From Macrothele yani (lineage: Eukaryota; Arthropoda; Arachnida; Araneae; Macrothelidae), in NCBI GenBank assembly GCA_039090855.1, contig CM077024.1:67706594-67770593 (forward strand): a stretch of DNA of 64,000 nucleotides, in the 5' to 3' direction. The notes beneath the pieces were generated by a model. That model worked only from the letters and a program-made list of their open reading frames with translations, was not told the DNA's origin and did no database searches. Position 1 is the first letter of the stretch; each line of letters begins with the position of its first letter. Below are positions 1-11,889 of this stretch, piece by piece. A program made the position numbers and the translations under genes.

Positions 1-621
1 AATCATGACTGGCTGTGCCAAAGAGCCCTTGCACCGAAAAACGACAGTGTTAGAGTCACCAATAATCAGCTTTTAGCTCACTTGCCCAGCATTCTTCAAA
101 TTTACAAGTCAGTTGATAGCGTTTGCAATACAGACGATGCAGTCAACTACCCAACTGAGTTTCTTAACTCTTTGGAGCCACCTGGAGTACCTTCACATAT
201 TTTAGAGTTGAAGATTGGTGCACCTATTATGCTTCTGAGAAATTTGGATCCGCCTTCACTTTGCAACGGCACGAAATTATTTGTCAAGAAACTAATGAAG
301 AATGTTATTGAGGCTACTATAATGAATGGACATGCAGCAGGCATAAACGTTTTTATTCCAAGGATCCCGATCATACCATTTGATGTCCCGTTTCAATTTA
401 AACGTCTTCAATTCCCGATTCGTTTGAGTTTCGCCATGAGCATCAATAAGGTACAAGGGCAGTCTCTAAAAGTTGTTGCACTGGATCTACAAAGTCCATG
501 TTTTTCCCATGGTCAACCGTACGTTGGTTGTTCCAGAGTTGAAAATGGGAAAAATCTTTACATCTTTGCTCCGAATGGAAGGACTGTTAATATTGTTTAT
601 CCCGAGGCTCTACAAGAATGA
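1..621 (+). pseudogene. Helitron Rep/helicase C-terminal part (PIF1-like), cut by window edge
   Basis: The frame is open from the first base, so the gene continues upstream of the window. It begins with a segment of the type LAPKNDSVRVTNNQLL, which in Helitron helicases lies before the C-terminal PIF1-like region. Further on are LKIGAPIMLLRNLDPP, SFAMSINKVQGQSL (superfamily 1 motif V region) and QPYVGCSRV (motif VI, with the arginine finger). The stop follows LYIFAPNGRTVNIVYPEALQE-type sequence typical of these proteins. In Helitrons this enzyme unwinds DNA for rolling-circle transposition in the nucleus. No stop or frameshift is visible in these 207 codons, so this copy may be fairly young. 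A host PIF1 helicase is an alternative, but the wording matches the Helitron group much better. The Rep domain would lie upstream and cannot be seen. Confidence 0.85.
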
Positions 622-784
622 GGTACTTTTCATCTCAATCAATTTCATTGCATAAGCCTTCTGCTTTCAAACTTTTTGAATTATTTACATTGGACGAGAC
701 AACTACTAAATAATTCAAATACATATAAACCTTGATTTACCAGTTTTAATTTAATTGCCGATATAGCTTTTAGTTTATACTATT

Positions 785-818
785 ACTAGCCCGTCAACGA
801 CGAGTACAACAGGCTAGT
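785..818 (+). repeat. Possible Helitron 3' terminus (inverted repeat ending in CTAG before T)
   Basis: About 165 bp after the helicase stop, ACTAGCC (785-791) and GGCTAGT (812-818) form a 7 bp inverted repeat. A smaller hairpin, CGTC-AAC-GACG, lies between them at 792-802. The segment contains CTAG at 814-817 followed by T. Canonical Helitrons end in CTRR after a short hairpin and insert before T. The fit is suggestive, but the hairpin is weak and no second copy is available to confirm the end. Confidence 0.35.
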
Positions 819-3160
819 TTTGAATAAAACAAGGAAGTGTGCTTTCAGGTATGTCTCTTTCATTTTTACCGTCCGAATCGGCCATTATTTTCTAAACGAC
901 CTGGTATGTTTATTATTAACGTCTGAATTTTGGAGAGCTATTAAATGTGAAGCATCCCTAAATCGGTTTGTACAGTCATAGTTAGTTCCTTTTGCCCTCT
1001 AGAATAAGGTCTGTCATGATGATAAAATAAAACGGAGAGTGTATAAGTTACGTAGTTTTATAAAAATAATCCTGCGCTTTCCATTCTACACAGGCATAAC
1101 CGTAGATCTCATCGGGTTTTTTCTAAGATTCTCATGTACATTGTGTCACATACTGAGTCATTTCATTGGGTGATCCTCGGCTGTCTGAGATCACGGTTAA
1201 TACTTTTTGTTGTTTTCTTCGCATGAGAGTTCTTGCTGAAATTATGTGATTACATAATGCCTTTGTGCCGGAAAATCTCCTACTTACTCATTTATTCTAA
1301 GCAAAAGTTTAGACCTGAATTAAACAAAAAATAGTTAAAAACTGTCATTTCGCTTATGATACGAGCGTAAATGAGAAGAAAGTCTTGTTTTTTGAATTTA
1401 AACCTGTATTCTTAAATTGCTAATATTACATGTTCGTATAATATTTCCTATAATATTTAAATGCTTCATACCATAATACTTAAGGAGCGTTTAGCTCGAA
1501 TTATGTCACATGGCATGAAATATTTAGGAAAATATTATAGTGACATTTCGAACTTTCAACCATCACAAATTAAGTGAATAAAACTAAATAAATAAGTAAT
1601 GAATAAATAAGAGGAGAGACGTTATTTTCTGAAAATAGATGAAAAGTGTCTTGATCAAATAAAAATGCAATAAAAAAACAAACAAGCATTGGAAATAACA
1701 GAAAATATTTTCCGTCGCCTCACGAGAGTTTTTGGCTGGGTCTCTGAAAAGACACTATATCCGTGTAGCTTTGTATCATTCGCCACAAGAGTTAAGGTAC
1801 ACGACAGCGGCACGCTTCCTAGGTATATTAGAGCTCCTTATCAAAATGCATGTCGGCAAAGGGGCGAAATTCGTAGAGATAGTTTTAAGTGGCATGCCAA
1901 GATAAAGTTGCTACCTCCCCCACCTAGTCAACCACGGGAAGTTTAACGAGCCCTGAGGGAGTTGTAGATAGTCCCGAACAATAGAAAGAAAAGAGTGGGG
2001 TTCACTTTGGCGCGAATACAATACGCAAGAAGGTACTTATGTCACCCCACAGCGCCAGCCGTCATTTTTTTAATGCTTCTTTAGCTTATTGTCTTATCTT
2101 TCGTGGATTACTATGTGGATCCTGAATTTAATGGCGCATTTTATTTTATTTAGGTTTTTCTTTTCTTCTTCCCCATCATCTCATTCTTTTCCTGTCTTTT
2201 TTAATGCTGCTTTTCAGCGATAATGAGCAGCCTTCGTTTTTAGCAAGCTTACTTTTTAAATGCTTATTTATTTGGTCTGTCATACTGCCCCTAACCTGAC
2301 AAACATATTTAAAACCAAAACCAAGAACAAGAGAAACGTTGTTAAGGTAGTTTTAAATCTTTTTTTTTTTTTTTTTTTTTAAGAATTATGCCGAGCAGTT
2401 TCTAATTAGGGTTCTTTAATGCAAGGTCAGAGGAGCTTTAAAGCGAAAGATTTTTTATGACCCCTTCACCGTTTCGTTTTCTGACTAATAAATGCACTGA
2501 AACTCGCTAGATTCAAAACGTATATTTGTTCAAAATGATAAAGTATAAACATTTTACTATTGATACATGTTTCTCATAGTTGCGCAGAGAAATTCTGTTT
2601 ATTTAGCCAAACGCGGGTTTGCTACGATGTAGATGTACTGAACTATAGCAAAATAGGAATTCCTATGTTTAGTTAAGTTCAAATAACACTCTCAAACGTG
2701 CAGACACACAGTGGGCGCACGTATGCCTACGTACGCAGCCTTGTGTGTACGCACATGTGACATAGCTCGGAAGCGCATTCGATTCGTTGCAATGTAATAC
2801 TTCGCACACGGCTGTTGAACTACAAGATACATGTCATCTACGTAGTAAGAAGACGAACCAACATCACTAGTAACAGGAAAATTATTTCATTCAGCTTTTA
2901 GTAATGAAGTACAGCTGAAACCCGTGAAGATCTCGGGTCTTAACTGAAACAGCCAGGTCCCGCACAAATAAGGACATTGAAGGCCCTCTTCGTGTCCGGC
3001 CCATTTCAGGCTTGAGAACTTAGAGATGGGACCGGCACTTACACTAACTTCAAGGCATGAAGCGTGATCCATTTTAGATTTTCAAAATATAACCAGAAAA
3101 CGTATTTCATTTACTTATTTATATAGCCTATAAGTATAACGACTAAATTATTGGGAGTCA
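819..3160. other. AT-rich stretch without a recognised gene
   Basis: I see no protein with recognisable motifs. The 85-codon open frame at 1689-1946 has no family resemblance. A run of T (about 2360-2380) may be the A-tail of a minus-strand retrocopy, but nothing next to it can be identified. Confidence 0.6.
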
Positions 3161-3169
3161 CCTGTCCAG

Positions 3170-3317
3170 CTATGTTTCATCCGGGACTTGAACACGTCCC
3201 CAGTTCGAACGGTTGGTAGCCAAAGGTGCAGGTTCATCGGCCCAATTCGGCTTACCGTCAGAGTTGGGCCGCTAATGAACTTGCACCTCTGACTACACAG
3301 CCACCTGGGCGCCACAG
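3170..3317 (-). repeat. tRNA-derived SINE-like unit
   Basis: On the minus strand a GGCGCCCAGGTGGCTGTGTAG head resembles an A box. It is followed about 100 bp later by GTGTTCAAGTCCCGG, which resembles the B box (GGTTCRANTCC). Between them are two inverted segments (near 3226-3245 and 3264-3287, about 20 bp with a few differences). It is unlike the main SINE family of this window. A decayed tRNA pseudogene is an alternative. Confidence 0.4.
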
Positions 3318-3566
3318 AAGTTTCCTTCCTTGATTAATGAACACATCCTGTTGGTGATAAACTGCAACGTTTCTCGTGTTGCGTTGTGAACTACGTCCTC
3401 CCTCATGAGGGGAGCTACAACCAACAGAAAAGGTCATGGATGAAAACGGAATTTCATTTGAACGTTTTTATTTTTCATTTCTTTTCTTTTCCTTCTTTCT
3501 ATCTTTCCCCTTCTTCTTTTTTTTTACAGGGTTTATAGATTAGACGATGGATATAATAGGCGATTG

Positions 3567-3700
3567 AAAAAGTCATATCTACTTTAAGAAGATAATATCT
3601 ACTTAAGAAAATCGTCGGTAAAAGTCATATACTACTGGAAGAAGATAATATCTACTTAAGAAAATCGTCGGTAAAAGTCATATACTACTGGAAGAAGATT
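3567..3700 (+). repeat. Tandem repeat, 52-53 bp unit, about 2.5 copies
   Basis: AGTCATAT starts at 3571, 3623 and 3676, and the intervening sequence (ACTTAAGAAAATCGTCGGTA and flanks) is repeated with few changes. Confidence 0.85.
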
Positions 3701-3756
3701 TCGCAGGACTGATGAGTTGTCAAAAAAGGTCCGGAATGGTTATGTATAAAAAGACA

Positions 3757-4487
3757 ATAGTGCTGTTTTTTTACGCTTTCCAACCGTAGGTTGAAGAAAC
3801 GTATATGCTCCAGCTTTGTCCGTCTGTCTGTCCGTCCATCTGTCCGCATCGAAATCGAACCATTTTTACACGATAACTCGCGTAAAAGTGGTTCGATTTC
3901 GATGAAATTTTAGTATGTGGCAGGGGACCACCTGGGAACGAAGCCTATTGAAAATAGGTGAAGTAGGGTCAAAGGTCAGGACATAGGAGCGGGATGCATT
4001 CCATTGCCCTTGTGCTTCATAACTTGCGTAAATATGGTTCGATTTCGATGAAATTTCAACGGTCAGGACATAGGAGCGGGATGCATTCCATTGCCCTTAT
4101 GCGTCATAACTTGCGTAAAAATGATTCGCTTTTGATGAAATTTTAGTATGTGGTAGGGGACTACCTAACAACGAATCCTATTGACAATGGACGAAATGGA
4201 GTCAAAGGTCAGGACATAGGATCGGGATCCATTCCATCGCCCTTATGCATCATAACTTATGTAAAAATGCTTCGATTGAGACAAAACTTTGTCATGTTGT
4301 TCCGGAAGTATACTTTACGGGTTCTGTTGAATATAATCGAAATTGGGTCAAAGATGAGGTCATAGGAGAGAGATTTATTCTACAGTTATTATCCTCCGAA
4401 CTTGAGTAATAACTTGAGTAATGATTTCTGGTATGTTTGAAAGCGTACCATAATCAATGCATTGCATGATTTTACTAACTTGTTGAT
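3757..4487 (-). mobile_element. Repeat family A, copy A3 (short, Helentron-like non-autonomous element)
   Basis: On the minus strand the copy starts near 4487. It has the 5' inverted motif (plus-strand GTTTGAAAGCGTA, 4435-4447), then about four diverged monomers of about 145 bp, then a CGGA-type run. It ends in the hairpin CAACC-TAC-GGTTG with the 3' inverted motif (plus-strand TACGCTTTCCAAC, 3772-3784) and an A run (T run on the plus strand). Its two outer ends match those of copy A2 (20340-22326), which fixes the boundaries approximately. The monomer holds GGGTCAAAGGTCA exactly at 3966-3978 and in diverged form at 4199 and 4346. It has no coding capacity. Confidence 0.75.
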
Positions 4488-4574
4488 GTATTGTATAGAA
4501 AACTTGGGCACTACACAAAAGACACGGCAGCTGGATTGTGTGATGAAAAAAATCCTGGATTTATGGAGAGTTTG

Positions 4575-4870
4575 TGATATATGACTTGCTCTGATCATGT
4601 GTCTAAGATGTGTTGGAGATATGTAATAGCAAGTCAAATGTTATTGGTAGGGTAGAAACATTATTTTATGTGGTTTGGCCATACAGATGAGTGACGAGGT
4701 GCTAATAGAATTTAATCACTTAAGTGGTAGGAAAGAAAGTTAGGGGAAGGCCAAGAAATGCATTGGAGAACCAGATTGGGAATGCTCGGAACATAAAGAG
4801 GTAATTAATATAAGTGCAAAGATGTTGTGGCAGACATGTAGCGGATGTCCATGAAGCGCCTCCTTCAATG
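4575..4870 (+). pseudogene. Decayed LINE tail (RT C-terminal region)
   Basis: Broken frames read SDHV, then WFGHTDE and GKAKKCIGEP-like segments in the order found in the C-terminal region of the LINE fragment at 46855-47328 (SDHVRNLD, LRWFGHVERI, RGEPRKSWEDQI). Several stops and frameshifts are present. It is only the 3' tail of an element, as expected from 5' truncation on insertion. Confidence 0.45.
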
Positions 4871-4879
4871 AATTGTATT

Positions 4880-5590
4880 CCAAGACCACTGTTAACGGAG
4901 ACGTTTGTTACATCAACAGCAAGCAAAATCTAATACCATCTGCAACTCAGCTTCGACAGAGTAAACCCTCAGTCTCAGAGAACAGCTTTATGACAGCTTT
5001 GTGGTTCAAATTGAATGGGAACAGAAGAATAGGTGATAATGAAGGGGCGATGGATTAAAAGATATACGTAAAAATCTGATATATATTTGGAGGGAATCAC
5101 CTTCCGAGAGTAAATAAAATTAGATTTTTCTCTAATTTAAATCAACACCATGTGGAGGTAGTATGAAGAACAACTGCTTACGTAGCAAGCCACTCTTTAT
5201 TTTGTGAGTAGAAATGTTATTTTTTAATCCAACTAGAAACGCTGAACATTTTCCTTCCGGCCCTGATTTTAATTATGAAAAAATCCTGCCCGCGCATACC
5301 TCTAGCGTTAAGTTCTACAACGCATGATATTTAAATGCATCATTCAGTTCATGACAATTAAACGAATGAGACATCCATGAATGTGTATTTATTATTTAAG
5401 AGTACAACAACGTGAGCAGTACAACCGCCAATAACACCTCTTTGATTGAAGCTTGACTTTTTTTTTTTTTACTTAAAGAAAGCTTATTGTTTAATATAAA
5501 CTACTTTTGGTTTCATTTTCGCAGCTAAGAAGTTGTCGCGATATTCAAAAATGCATTACTTTGCCGATTTTATGCAAGAACGCATAGCGC
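4880..5590. other. No recognised feature
   Basis: AT-rich sequence with a T run at about 5458-5470. The small open frames have no recognisable motifs. Confidence 0.5.
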
Positions 5591-5597
5591 TACACGC

Positions 5598-5760
5598 TCA
5601 TTAGTATAATGGCAACGGTCGGTTATACCGCCAAATCGGATGTAACGCGGGTTCAATCGTATCCCCGAAATACATACACACACAAAAATACAAACTCAGA
5701 TTCGGATATATCTCGGGTACGCGGTTATCACCTTGTGCCTGTATACCCGCGTTACAACAG
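5598..5760 (+). repeat. tRNA-Asp-like pseudogene or SINE head with inverted segment
   Basis: CTCATTAGTATAATGG resembles the A-box region of tRNA-Asp, and CGGGTTCAATCG about 35 bp later resembles a B box with one poor position. GTAACGCGGGT (5643-5653) is repeated in inverse orientation as ACCCGCGTTAC (5745-5755). The acceptor stem does not pair, so this is not a functional tRNA gene. Confidence 0.35.
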
Positions 5761-6032
5761 GCTTCCCCTGTATATACACTATCCTCCCTATCACTAATAT
5801 CATGATACCTGCATGTCAGCAAATAATTTTTATTTACAGAATATTTAATATTAGTGTGATTTAAAAGTCATTGTCGTTTTGAAGAGTCGCCCTGTGCAAA
5901 GGCAAGTACTCGGTGCGCATGCGCTATGCAAATAAGAACAACGCATGACTGGAAAACCGGCATCGTCTAGTTGGTATAAATGTGAGTATACGCTGCCGTG
6001 ATTTATTGGAAAATTTCCTGCTGTCAAAAGCT

Positions 6033-7033
6033 ATGGACGAGAAGAACACGATCCGAGTGCTGTTACGGGTTTTTCTGACAAAAACTAGTTAAACACTGCA
6101 GCTATGGCGCGGGAAATTTGTGCTGTGGAAGGTAAAGGAGCAGTATCTGAAGAACGGCAAGATTTTGGTTTCGGTGCTTAAAAAATGAGGACTGAAGCCT
6201 TGAAGATAAAGCACATGTTGGAAGAACTTCATTGGAGAATTTTGAAACTGCATGCCAAGCTGTAGAATCAAATTGTTCGTGAACTGCACAAGCTTGGAAA
6301 AACGCATAGAAGCTGTTGACAAGTGCCCCATGAACTAACTGCTGCTCAAGTTCAGCGTCGTGTGCATGTTTATAGTCAATTGATGGAAAATCCACAGAAC
6401 GAACGTTTCTTTTGGCGGATTGGGACATGTGATGAAAAGTGGATATTTTCCCGGAATCTTGACGTTAGAAAACAGCGGTTAGATCCCCACCAATCCATAA
6501 AAAGAAAAGAAGAAGAAGAAGAATGAAACCCAGAACCCGTCCTAAAAAAGGGACAATTGGAGAACAAAGTTATACTATGCATATGGTGGAACTTTGGCGG
6601 CCCCATTCATTGGAATTGGTTCCAGATGGCCGAGGCATCAATACGCAACTATATACTGGGGCCAGTTGGAGCGGATGTATTCCGCCGTAAGTACCCTATT
6701 GTGGTGAACCATAAAAGAGTTATCCTCTAACAGGATAATGCTTCTGCTCATCGTGCCCGGTCAACTAAGGAAAAAATACAAGAATCATAGGATGTTGAGC
6801 TAATGCCCAACCCTGTTTATTGTCTGGAACTTTCGGCTTCGGACTACCATTTATTCCGGTCCATAGCACATTTTCTACATGGAAAACACTTCCGAAACAT
6901 CCACGATGTTGAACTTAGGGTCCAAGCCTTTTCTGCCTCGAAACCAAAAGAATTTGTTCGCAGGAGGATTCGAGACATGCCATCACGGTGATGTAGGACC
7001 ATCAAGCAGAATGGACTCTACTTCGAAGATTAA
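6033..7033 (+). pseudogene. Mariner-family transposase, decayed
   Basis: The broken frames read in mariner order. An N-terminal helix-turn-helix segment with VSEERQDFGF is followed by the linker VPHELTAAQVQRRV. Then come the first catalytic region (TCDEKWIF), the second (QDNASAHRA) and the third (LSASDYHLFRS), and finally FASKP- and RRRIRDMPSRW-type C-terminal sequence and a stop after NGLYFED. The third residue is D, as in DD34D mariners. At least four stops or frameshifts and one purine-rich insertion (6500-6525, AAG-rich) inactivate it. Mariner transposases cut and paste DNA at TA sites in the nucleus. Terminal repeats were not located with confidence. Confidence 0.8.
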
Positions 7034-7103
7034 ACTTTTACGTTTATGTGCTTATATATGTTTTCATCAATTGTCACAAAACGGCAATGACTTTTGAATC
7101 CCC

Positions 7104-7959
7104 CTAACATTGTGTGCTGAAACCTTTGTCCCTTATGATGGCCTCTAGTCCTTGTGGAATGTTCTCCATCAGGGTTTTTGTAAATGGCAGTCGATATGTT
7201 TCGCCATTCGGCCCTCAAAGAAGTGACCAGTTCAGCTTTGTTTATTGGGCTATCTCCTTCTCCAAGCACCCAAGGATACAATTCGTGCCAGTTATTTTAT
7301 ATAGAATTCACATCGGGACTCTGTATTGGAACTCCATTTCTACGCCGATGTCCAGAAAAGATACCGGGCCTTTCCCAAAGTACTACCACAAAGTTGGTAG
7401 CAAATAATTGTCCTGGACGCCGAGGCACGATTCAACATTTATGGTTTTATCCAAAACGACAAATGGGTCCAAGCTGTAGCACAAAAGACCGCTCCATACT
7501 ATCACCTTCCACCTCCAAACTTCATTTTCGGGACGATACAGTCCTGAAGATACCTTTTTCCCCGTATCAGCTGCACACAGGAACGACCATCACACTGGTA
7601 GGACCGTGAATCGTCAGTCCAAAACACAGTTTTCTGTTGGTCCACAATGCAAGATCGATGTTCCTTACAACACTCAAATTGGTCAGTGCCACTAGTCGAA
7701 GCGATTAGCTACTTGTGGGCGACTACCGAACCGTCGTTACCCATGTCGTAGAGCTTCATGCATTCTGTAATGGTGTTAACATTAGCCTCGACGGTATCGA
7801 TTTATGTGTGCGGGATTTGAAACAATGGTGTTTTTCGTTCTGAGCGGACAATCCTTTGCAGAATTATCCTGTCACGTTCTGTTAGCTTCGAAGTTTAACC
7901 TTGAAGTTTCATGGAATACTCAGTCTCAGTTCGCTTCAATTTGTATATTGTCGATGCAT
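7104..7959 (-). pseudogene. Tc1-like transposase, decayed
   Basis: Read on the minus strand, broken frames give LTERDRIILQRIVRSERK near the N terminus and FWTDDSRS (first Asp region). GRSCVQLIRGKRYL, DCIVPKMKFGG and a damaged PDVNSI..NWHEL region follow. The C terminus is LVTSLRAEWRNI, LEAIIRDKGFS and a stop at 7104-7106. These match Tc1 transposases in order. The helix-turn-helix part is mostly lost and several frameshifts are present. The ending RDKGFS resembles RDKDFSAQY of the copy at 38225-39327, so the two probably belong to one family. Confidence 0.7.
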
Positions 7960-8000
7960 CTTTCATTCACTGTAGTGCTATCATATTTATAGTTCGTTCT

Positions 8001-9490
8001 ATGACGCAGTGCTTGCATAGGATCAAATTCACTGTCAATTGAGAGGTGTCCGATTAATAACAGTATGAAAGTGTAATTCATGAAATCTGATTACATTTAA
8101 GGAACAGCTAGAAGCTGGAATGCTGAGATGAAAAATTCTACTTGGAGGCAAAGGTGTCATCTTAAGTTGATAGAATGGTGCTGTCTGTGTTTTCTCGATG
8201 TTATTACGGAAGGAGGCAATTTCATTTTAACGGGCTAGTCGTGCTAAAGAACAGTAGTGTTGATAATTCGCTGCTGGTATTCAGACACTTAGTACATTCA
8301 TAAACACACATCCGCGCAATTTCATAAATTATTCTGACAGCTTTTCGCATGAGCATGTGCGGGGAAAAAAATAAACTGAAGATAACAGCATTTGCATGAG
8401 ATGCACGACAAAGGAGTTCAGGATTTTCCCAAAAAAATCTACTTACCATTAGTTGAAAGTTTGGTTGTAGAAGAATGACAAGAAACAGCAGAAGCCACTT
8501 AGTAGTTTGGAAACTCTCTGGCTGAGCGAAGATTGAAAATCACGAGACTTCTAGTTTTCCTAAGAGTACGGGCTTATAGACCAATAAATCAAAGGTATTC
8601 TTTATTGCAAAAAGTATTCTTTATCGATCTGCGGTTAGGGAAAGACTCCAAGGATTTGTGCTGCCGGCGTCGTTCCCCACTGTGTACTCTGGAGGAAACG
8701 ACGTTAGATTTTATAAATAAAGCACGCACCTGCCCCAGCAGAAAAGAAAAGACATTTAACGACAGGAAGTTTTGGTTGATAGCCACAAAGGTTCATACGC
8801 AGTGAAGTTAACTAGCTGGTGGTGAGTTTAAACCTATCAAAATAATTAGCAGATCTTCTAGAACCTAGACATAAGGCGAAAAATATACTTTCCCCAGGAA
8901 TTCCTTTTTTTCATGGTACAAATGCCTTTAATGAAATTGGCTTCCTTCTTTTTCGACAAATCTGCGTTAGGTAACCTATGCTACTCTGGTATAGTCATAA
9001 CAAAACCCGCATGGAGGTTTTCCATTTTCGGTCAAAATGCGCCGATTCCTTTTGTCCCCTCAGAGTTTTTTGTAAAAATAACCCAATAATTCACAATTTA
9101 GCTTAATTGTGTGGTGAGCAATCTGTCTACATTATTGATTTTCTGGAGAGTAAGACATTTAACTAGTCTTGGTTGCGCTATGAACATTTCTATCACTCTT
9201 ACCCTTGGCGTATAAAGAACGCCATTGCTGTAACCAGGGCATCATAGACTTAACGGGATTAAGCTACAATAACCGTTTTTAATGCGGTGAGTTTGAACAT
9301 CTTCCCCTTCTTAGCGCTTATTTGGAGACGGTCTCGTTTTTCTGCTATTCCGTGCAGCTGAATGAATTATGCAGCACTCAAATTAATAACGCGGAAGTAC
9401 TGTATGTAGAAAATAAGCAGTAAAACTATACAAGTAATCCGATTAATTGGCGAAGGGATATATAAATAAACATTTCCAAGCTATTCCACA
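8001..9490. other. No recognised gene
   Basis: Small open frames occur on both strands, but none has recognisable motifs. I see no repeat structure. Confidence 0.5.
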
Positions 9491-9499
9491 TGACCCAGG

Positions 9500-9592
9500 T
9501 GGCTTTTTCAAAGTACGGTAGGCAGTTTCAAGGACAGAAACGGCAGCCTTTATCAAGGACTGCAGTTTCTGTCCACCTTGCTTTAAAAAGCT
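9500..9592. repeat. Imperfect inverted repeat
   Basis: GGACAGAAACGGCAG near 9532 and CTGCAGTTTCTGTCC near 9561 form arms that extend outward with mismatches (CTTTTTCAAAG and CTTTAAAAAG). It could be a small MITE. No target duplication is clear. Confidence 0.4.
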
Positions 9593-9599
9593 ATCTGAT

Positions 9600-11460
9600 T
9601 GATGTGAGATAGCATGGATACAACACTATCTTTCGCTTCTTAACTGTTCCGTAGGAAAATAAGGCCAGTTCGATTTTATGACTTCTCATTTCTGCGAGAT
9701 GTTAAGTGAACAATGATCTTTGTGGGAAGCATTAAAAAACTATCACACGTTGTTGGGAGAGTTTTCACAATGGGTCGAAGATTTGCCTATAGATAAAAGA
9801 AAGAGGCTGCGAGAGAAGGTAATTGAAAGCTAAATACCGCGCTTTCTGCAAATCGCTGGACTGGGGTGTCCAATGACGGGGAAGCACACTCTGGCCGAAG
9901 TGAGAAATGAAGAAAAAGCAAGGGATTTCTTTCGGATCCAGAACTGGGGGGGGCTTGCTTGCAAGGATAAAATATTGGGGAGCGTAGGAATGAATGCTGC
10001 CGTCAGAGCAGAATGAAAAGGAAAGTCGGAAACGAAAACTTAGCAAGAGATGACGGAAAAGGCCCATCAGAGTACAGTAATAATCAAATACAATTGAAAT
10101 CACAGGACAATGCTTTGAATGACCCTCCCCATAACTTCACCGAATAAACATATTCACTGCAAAGAACGACTTATAATTTAGCGGATATCTTATTTATCTA
10201 TTTCATCACGGGGAAAAATGCAGGTAAAACCCCGAAACTTCAAAATTCTCTTCAAGCGAAGGCCCAAAGAGCCCTTCACACAGGGCACTGAGATATAATT
10301 CAGTGAACGGCCCTGTAACATTATATCCAGCTCTGGAACGGGTTTCCAATTGAATAAAAATAACTTGCCAGTTCTGCATCGTTTAAAAAAGCACTAAAAG
10401 AATGTTATGTTTATAGTTTAATATCATTCACTTCAATTATATTGTATTGCGATTATATGTATATAAATTGAAAACTATGCAATTACTTGATTTGACATTT
10501 TTTTTTCTTTAGGGACAGAAGCTGGTCTAGTTTTCTGCTATGTTGCGCTGTGGATGTTTAAATATGTGTTTTTAATGGTATGTAATGCGATTTTAATTTA
10601 GTTTGTTTATTTCTGGTTTATCAAGGATTTGTAGTGCAGTTACATCTACATGTATTTAGATCTACGAGCGATTTGTAGTGAGTTTTCTTAACTGCGTGTA
10701 ACATGGCAAATAAATAAACTAAATTAAATTATTTATCAGACGTGAACTCTACGGACACCACCCGCTCCAGCTGACTTTTAGAATCTTCTCAACAATGCGT
10801 AAGCAGTTCCGATAAGAATTTATACTCTTTGCTCCCGTGCACTTCGTGTGAACATTTTTTTCACTAAGCGACCTCTGGCGTTTGCGTCCTGTGAGATCTT
10901 TCCTCATTTAATAACCACGGGCGTTTGTGTTTTGTATTTTTATATATAACGCGATGATACGTTTTTTGCCTAATTTGATTTGTAACTTTTGGTGTGTTAG
11001 CATCACGTTTTGAACACCTGTGCATTTGCTCATTTTTGAGTAAAAATATTGGAAAAAGGTAGTGGGAGAAAAACTCTCACGCGCGGCCCCTGGTGTTGTT
11101 TAACGTGTAGCGACCACCGACAGGTTAAGCAATAACTGAAACCTGACTGAGAAAAGAAAATATTGTCACATAAAAGTAAAAAATTGCCGTGCAATGGTTT
11201 TATGTCTTGTTTTTGTTTCATTGGTTTCATGGTTTTATTTCTGGTCATACCTGGTTTAAAAATACAGCAAACGAACTATTGTTTGATTACAATAGGCTAA
11301 AGGTACCCCAGCTTTTGCGTTAAAATGGATTTAATACAACAGCTTGTTAAAAACCTGAATGTCAAGCGCGAATGTATGAAACACATCAGCGGCAAGGTTC
11401 TGTGATACACACGTCACAAAATAAATAGTAAGAAAACAATAATTGTAGGCCGTTAAATCT
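9600..11460. other. No recognised gene
   Basis: The 112-codon open frame on the minus strand (9765-10103) has no motif that I recognise and is probably chance. The rest is AT-rich sequence. Confidence 0.5.
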
Positions 11461-11466
11461 AAAGGC

Positions 11467-11713
11467 CGCTCCCAGTTGCCAAGTGGTCTGAAGCACTGGT
11501 TTCGGAATTTTTGTTTCGATTTAGGACCAGGTTCGAATCCCGATGCAGAGACGGGTAATGCGCTGGTCTGATGACGTAAGCCCTGTCCTTTCCCCGAGCC
11601 AGCAGAGTCTTCCCGGAGAAATGTGGGACGGGCGACTGCTTACAGCTCTATGAGCTGCAGTCGTTACCCCCCCCCCTCCCCGCCTCTCACACACATACAC
11701 TTCAAAAAAAAAA
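11467..11713 (+). repeat. tRNA-derived SINE, copy 1
   Basis: The head has TTGCCAAGTGGTCTGAAGCA (A box) and GGTTCGAATCCCG (B box). The body contains GGGACGGGCGACTGCTTACAG, shared with the other copies in this window, and the unit ends in a C-rich run and an A run. The head suggests descent from a tRNA with a long variable arm (Leu or Ser type). Promoter activity would come from the internal RNA polymerase III boxes. It is mobilised by LINE enzymes. Confidence 0.7.
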
Positions 11714-11718
11714 TTGAT

Positions 11719-11859
11719 CACCAAACAAAGGTCATCGCTCCCTCCATGTTTACAAGTGAGTCGTGGAAAAATTCTCATTGGTCGCCACCGGGAATAGAAC
11801 CCAGGGTCTTCCAGTTACGCACTTGTAAACGTGGAGGGAACGAGGACCTTTGTTTGGTG
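11719..11859. repeat. Hairpin with 40 bp arms
   Basis: The arms 11719-11758 and 11820-11859 pair at about 37 of 40 positions. The loop includes GGGAATAGAACCC, a possible decayed B box on the minus strand. The unit lies directly after the A-run of SINE copy 1. Confidence 0.75.
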
Positions 11860-11889
11860 TTCCTGGTCCACGTCGGGTGTCTGTATTAA

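Noticed and set aside
5601..5822. Open frames on both strands of 62 and 73 codons
   Set aside because: They overlap a tRNA-like and inverted-repeat unit and have no protein features.
9765..10103. 112-codon minus-strand open frame
   Set aside because: No motif, no neighbour support, composition like the AT-rich background.
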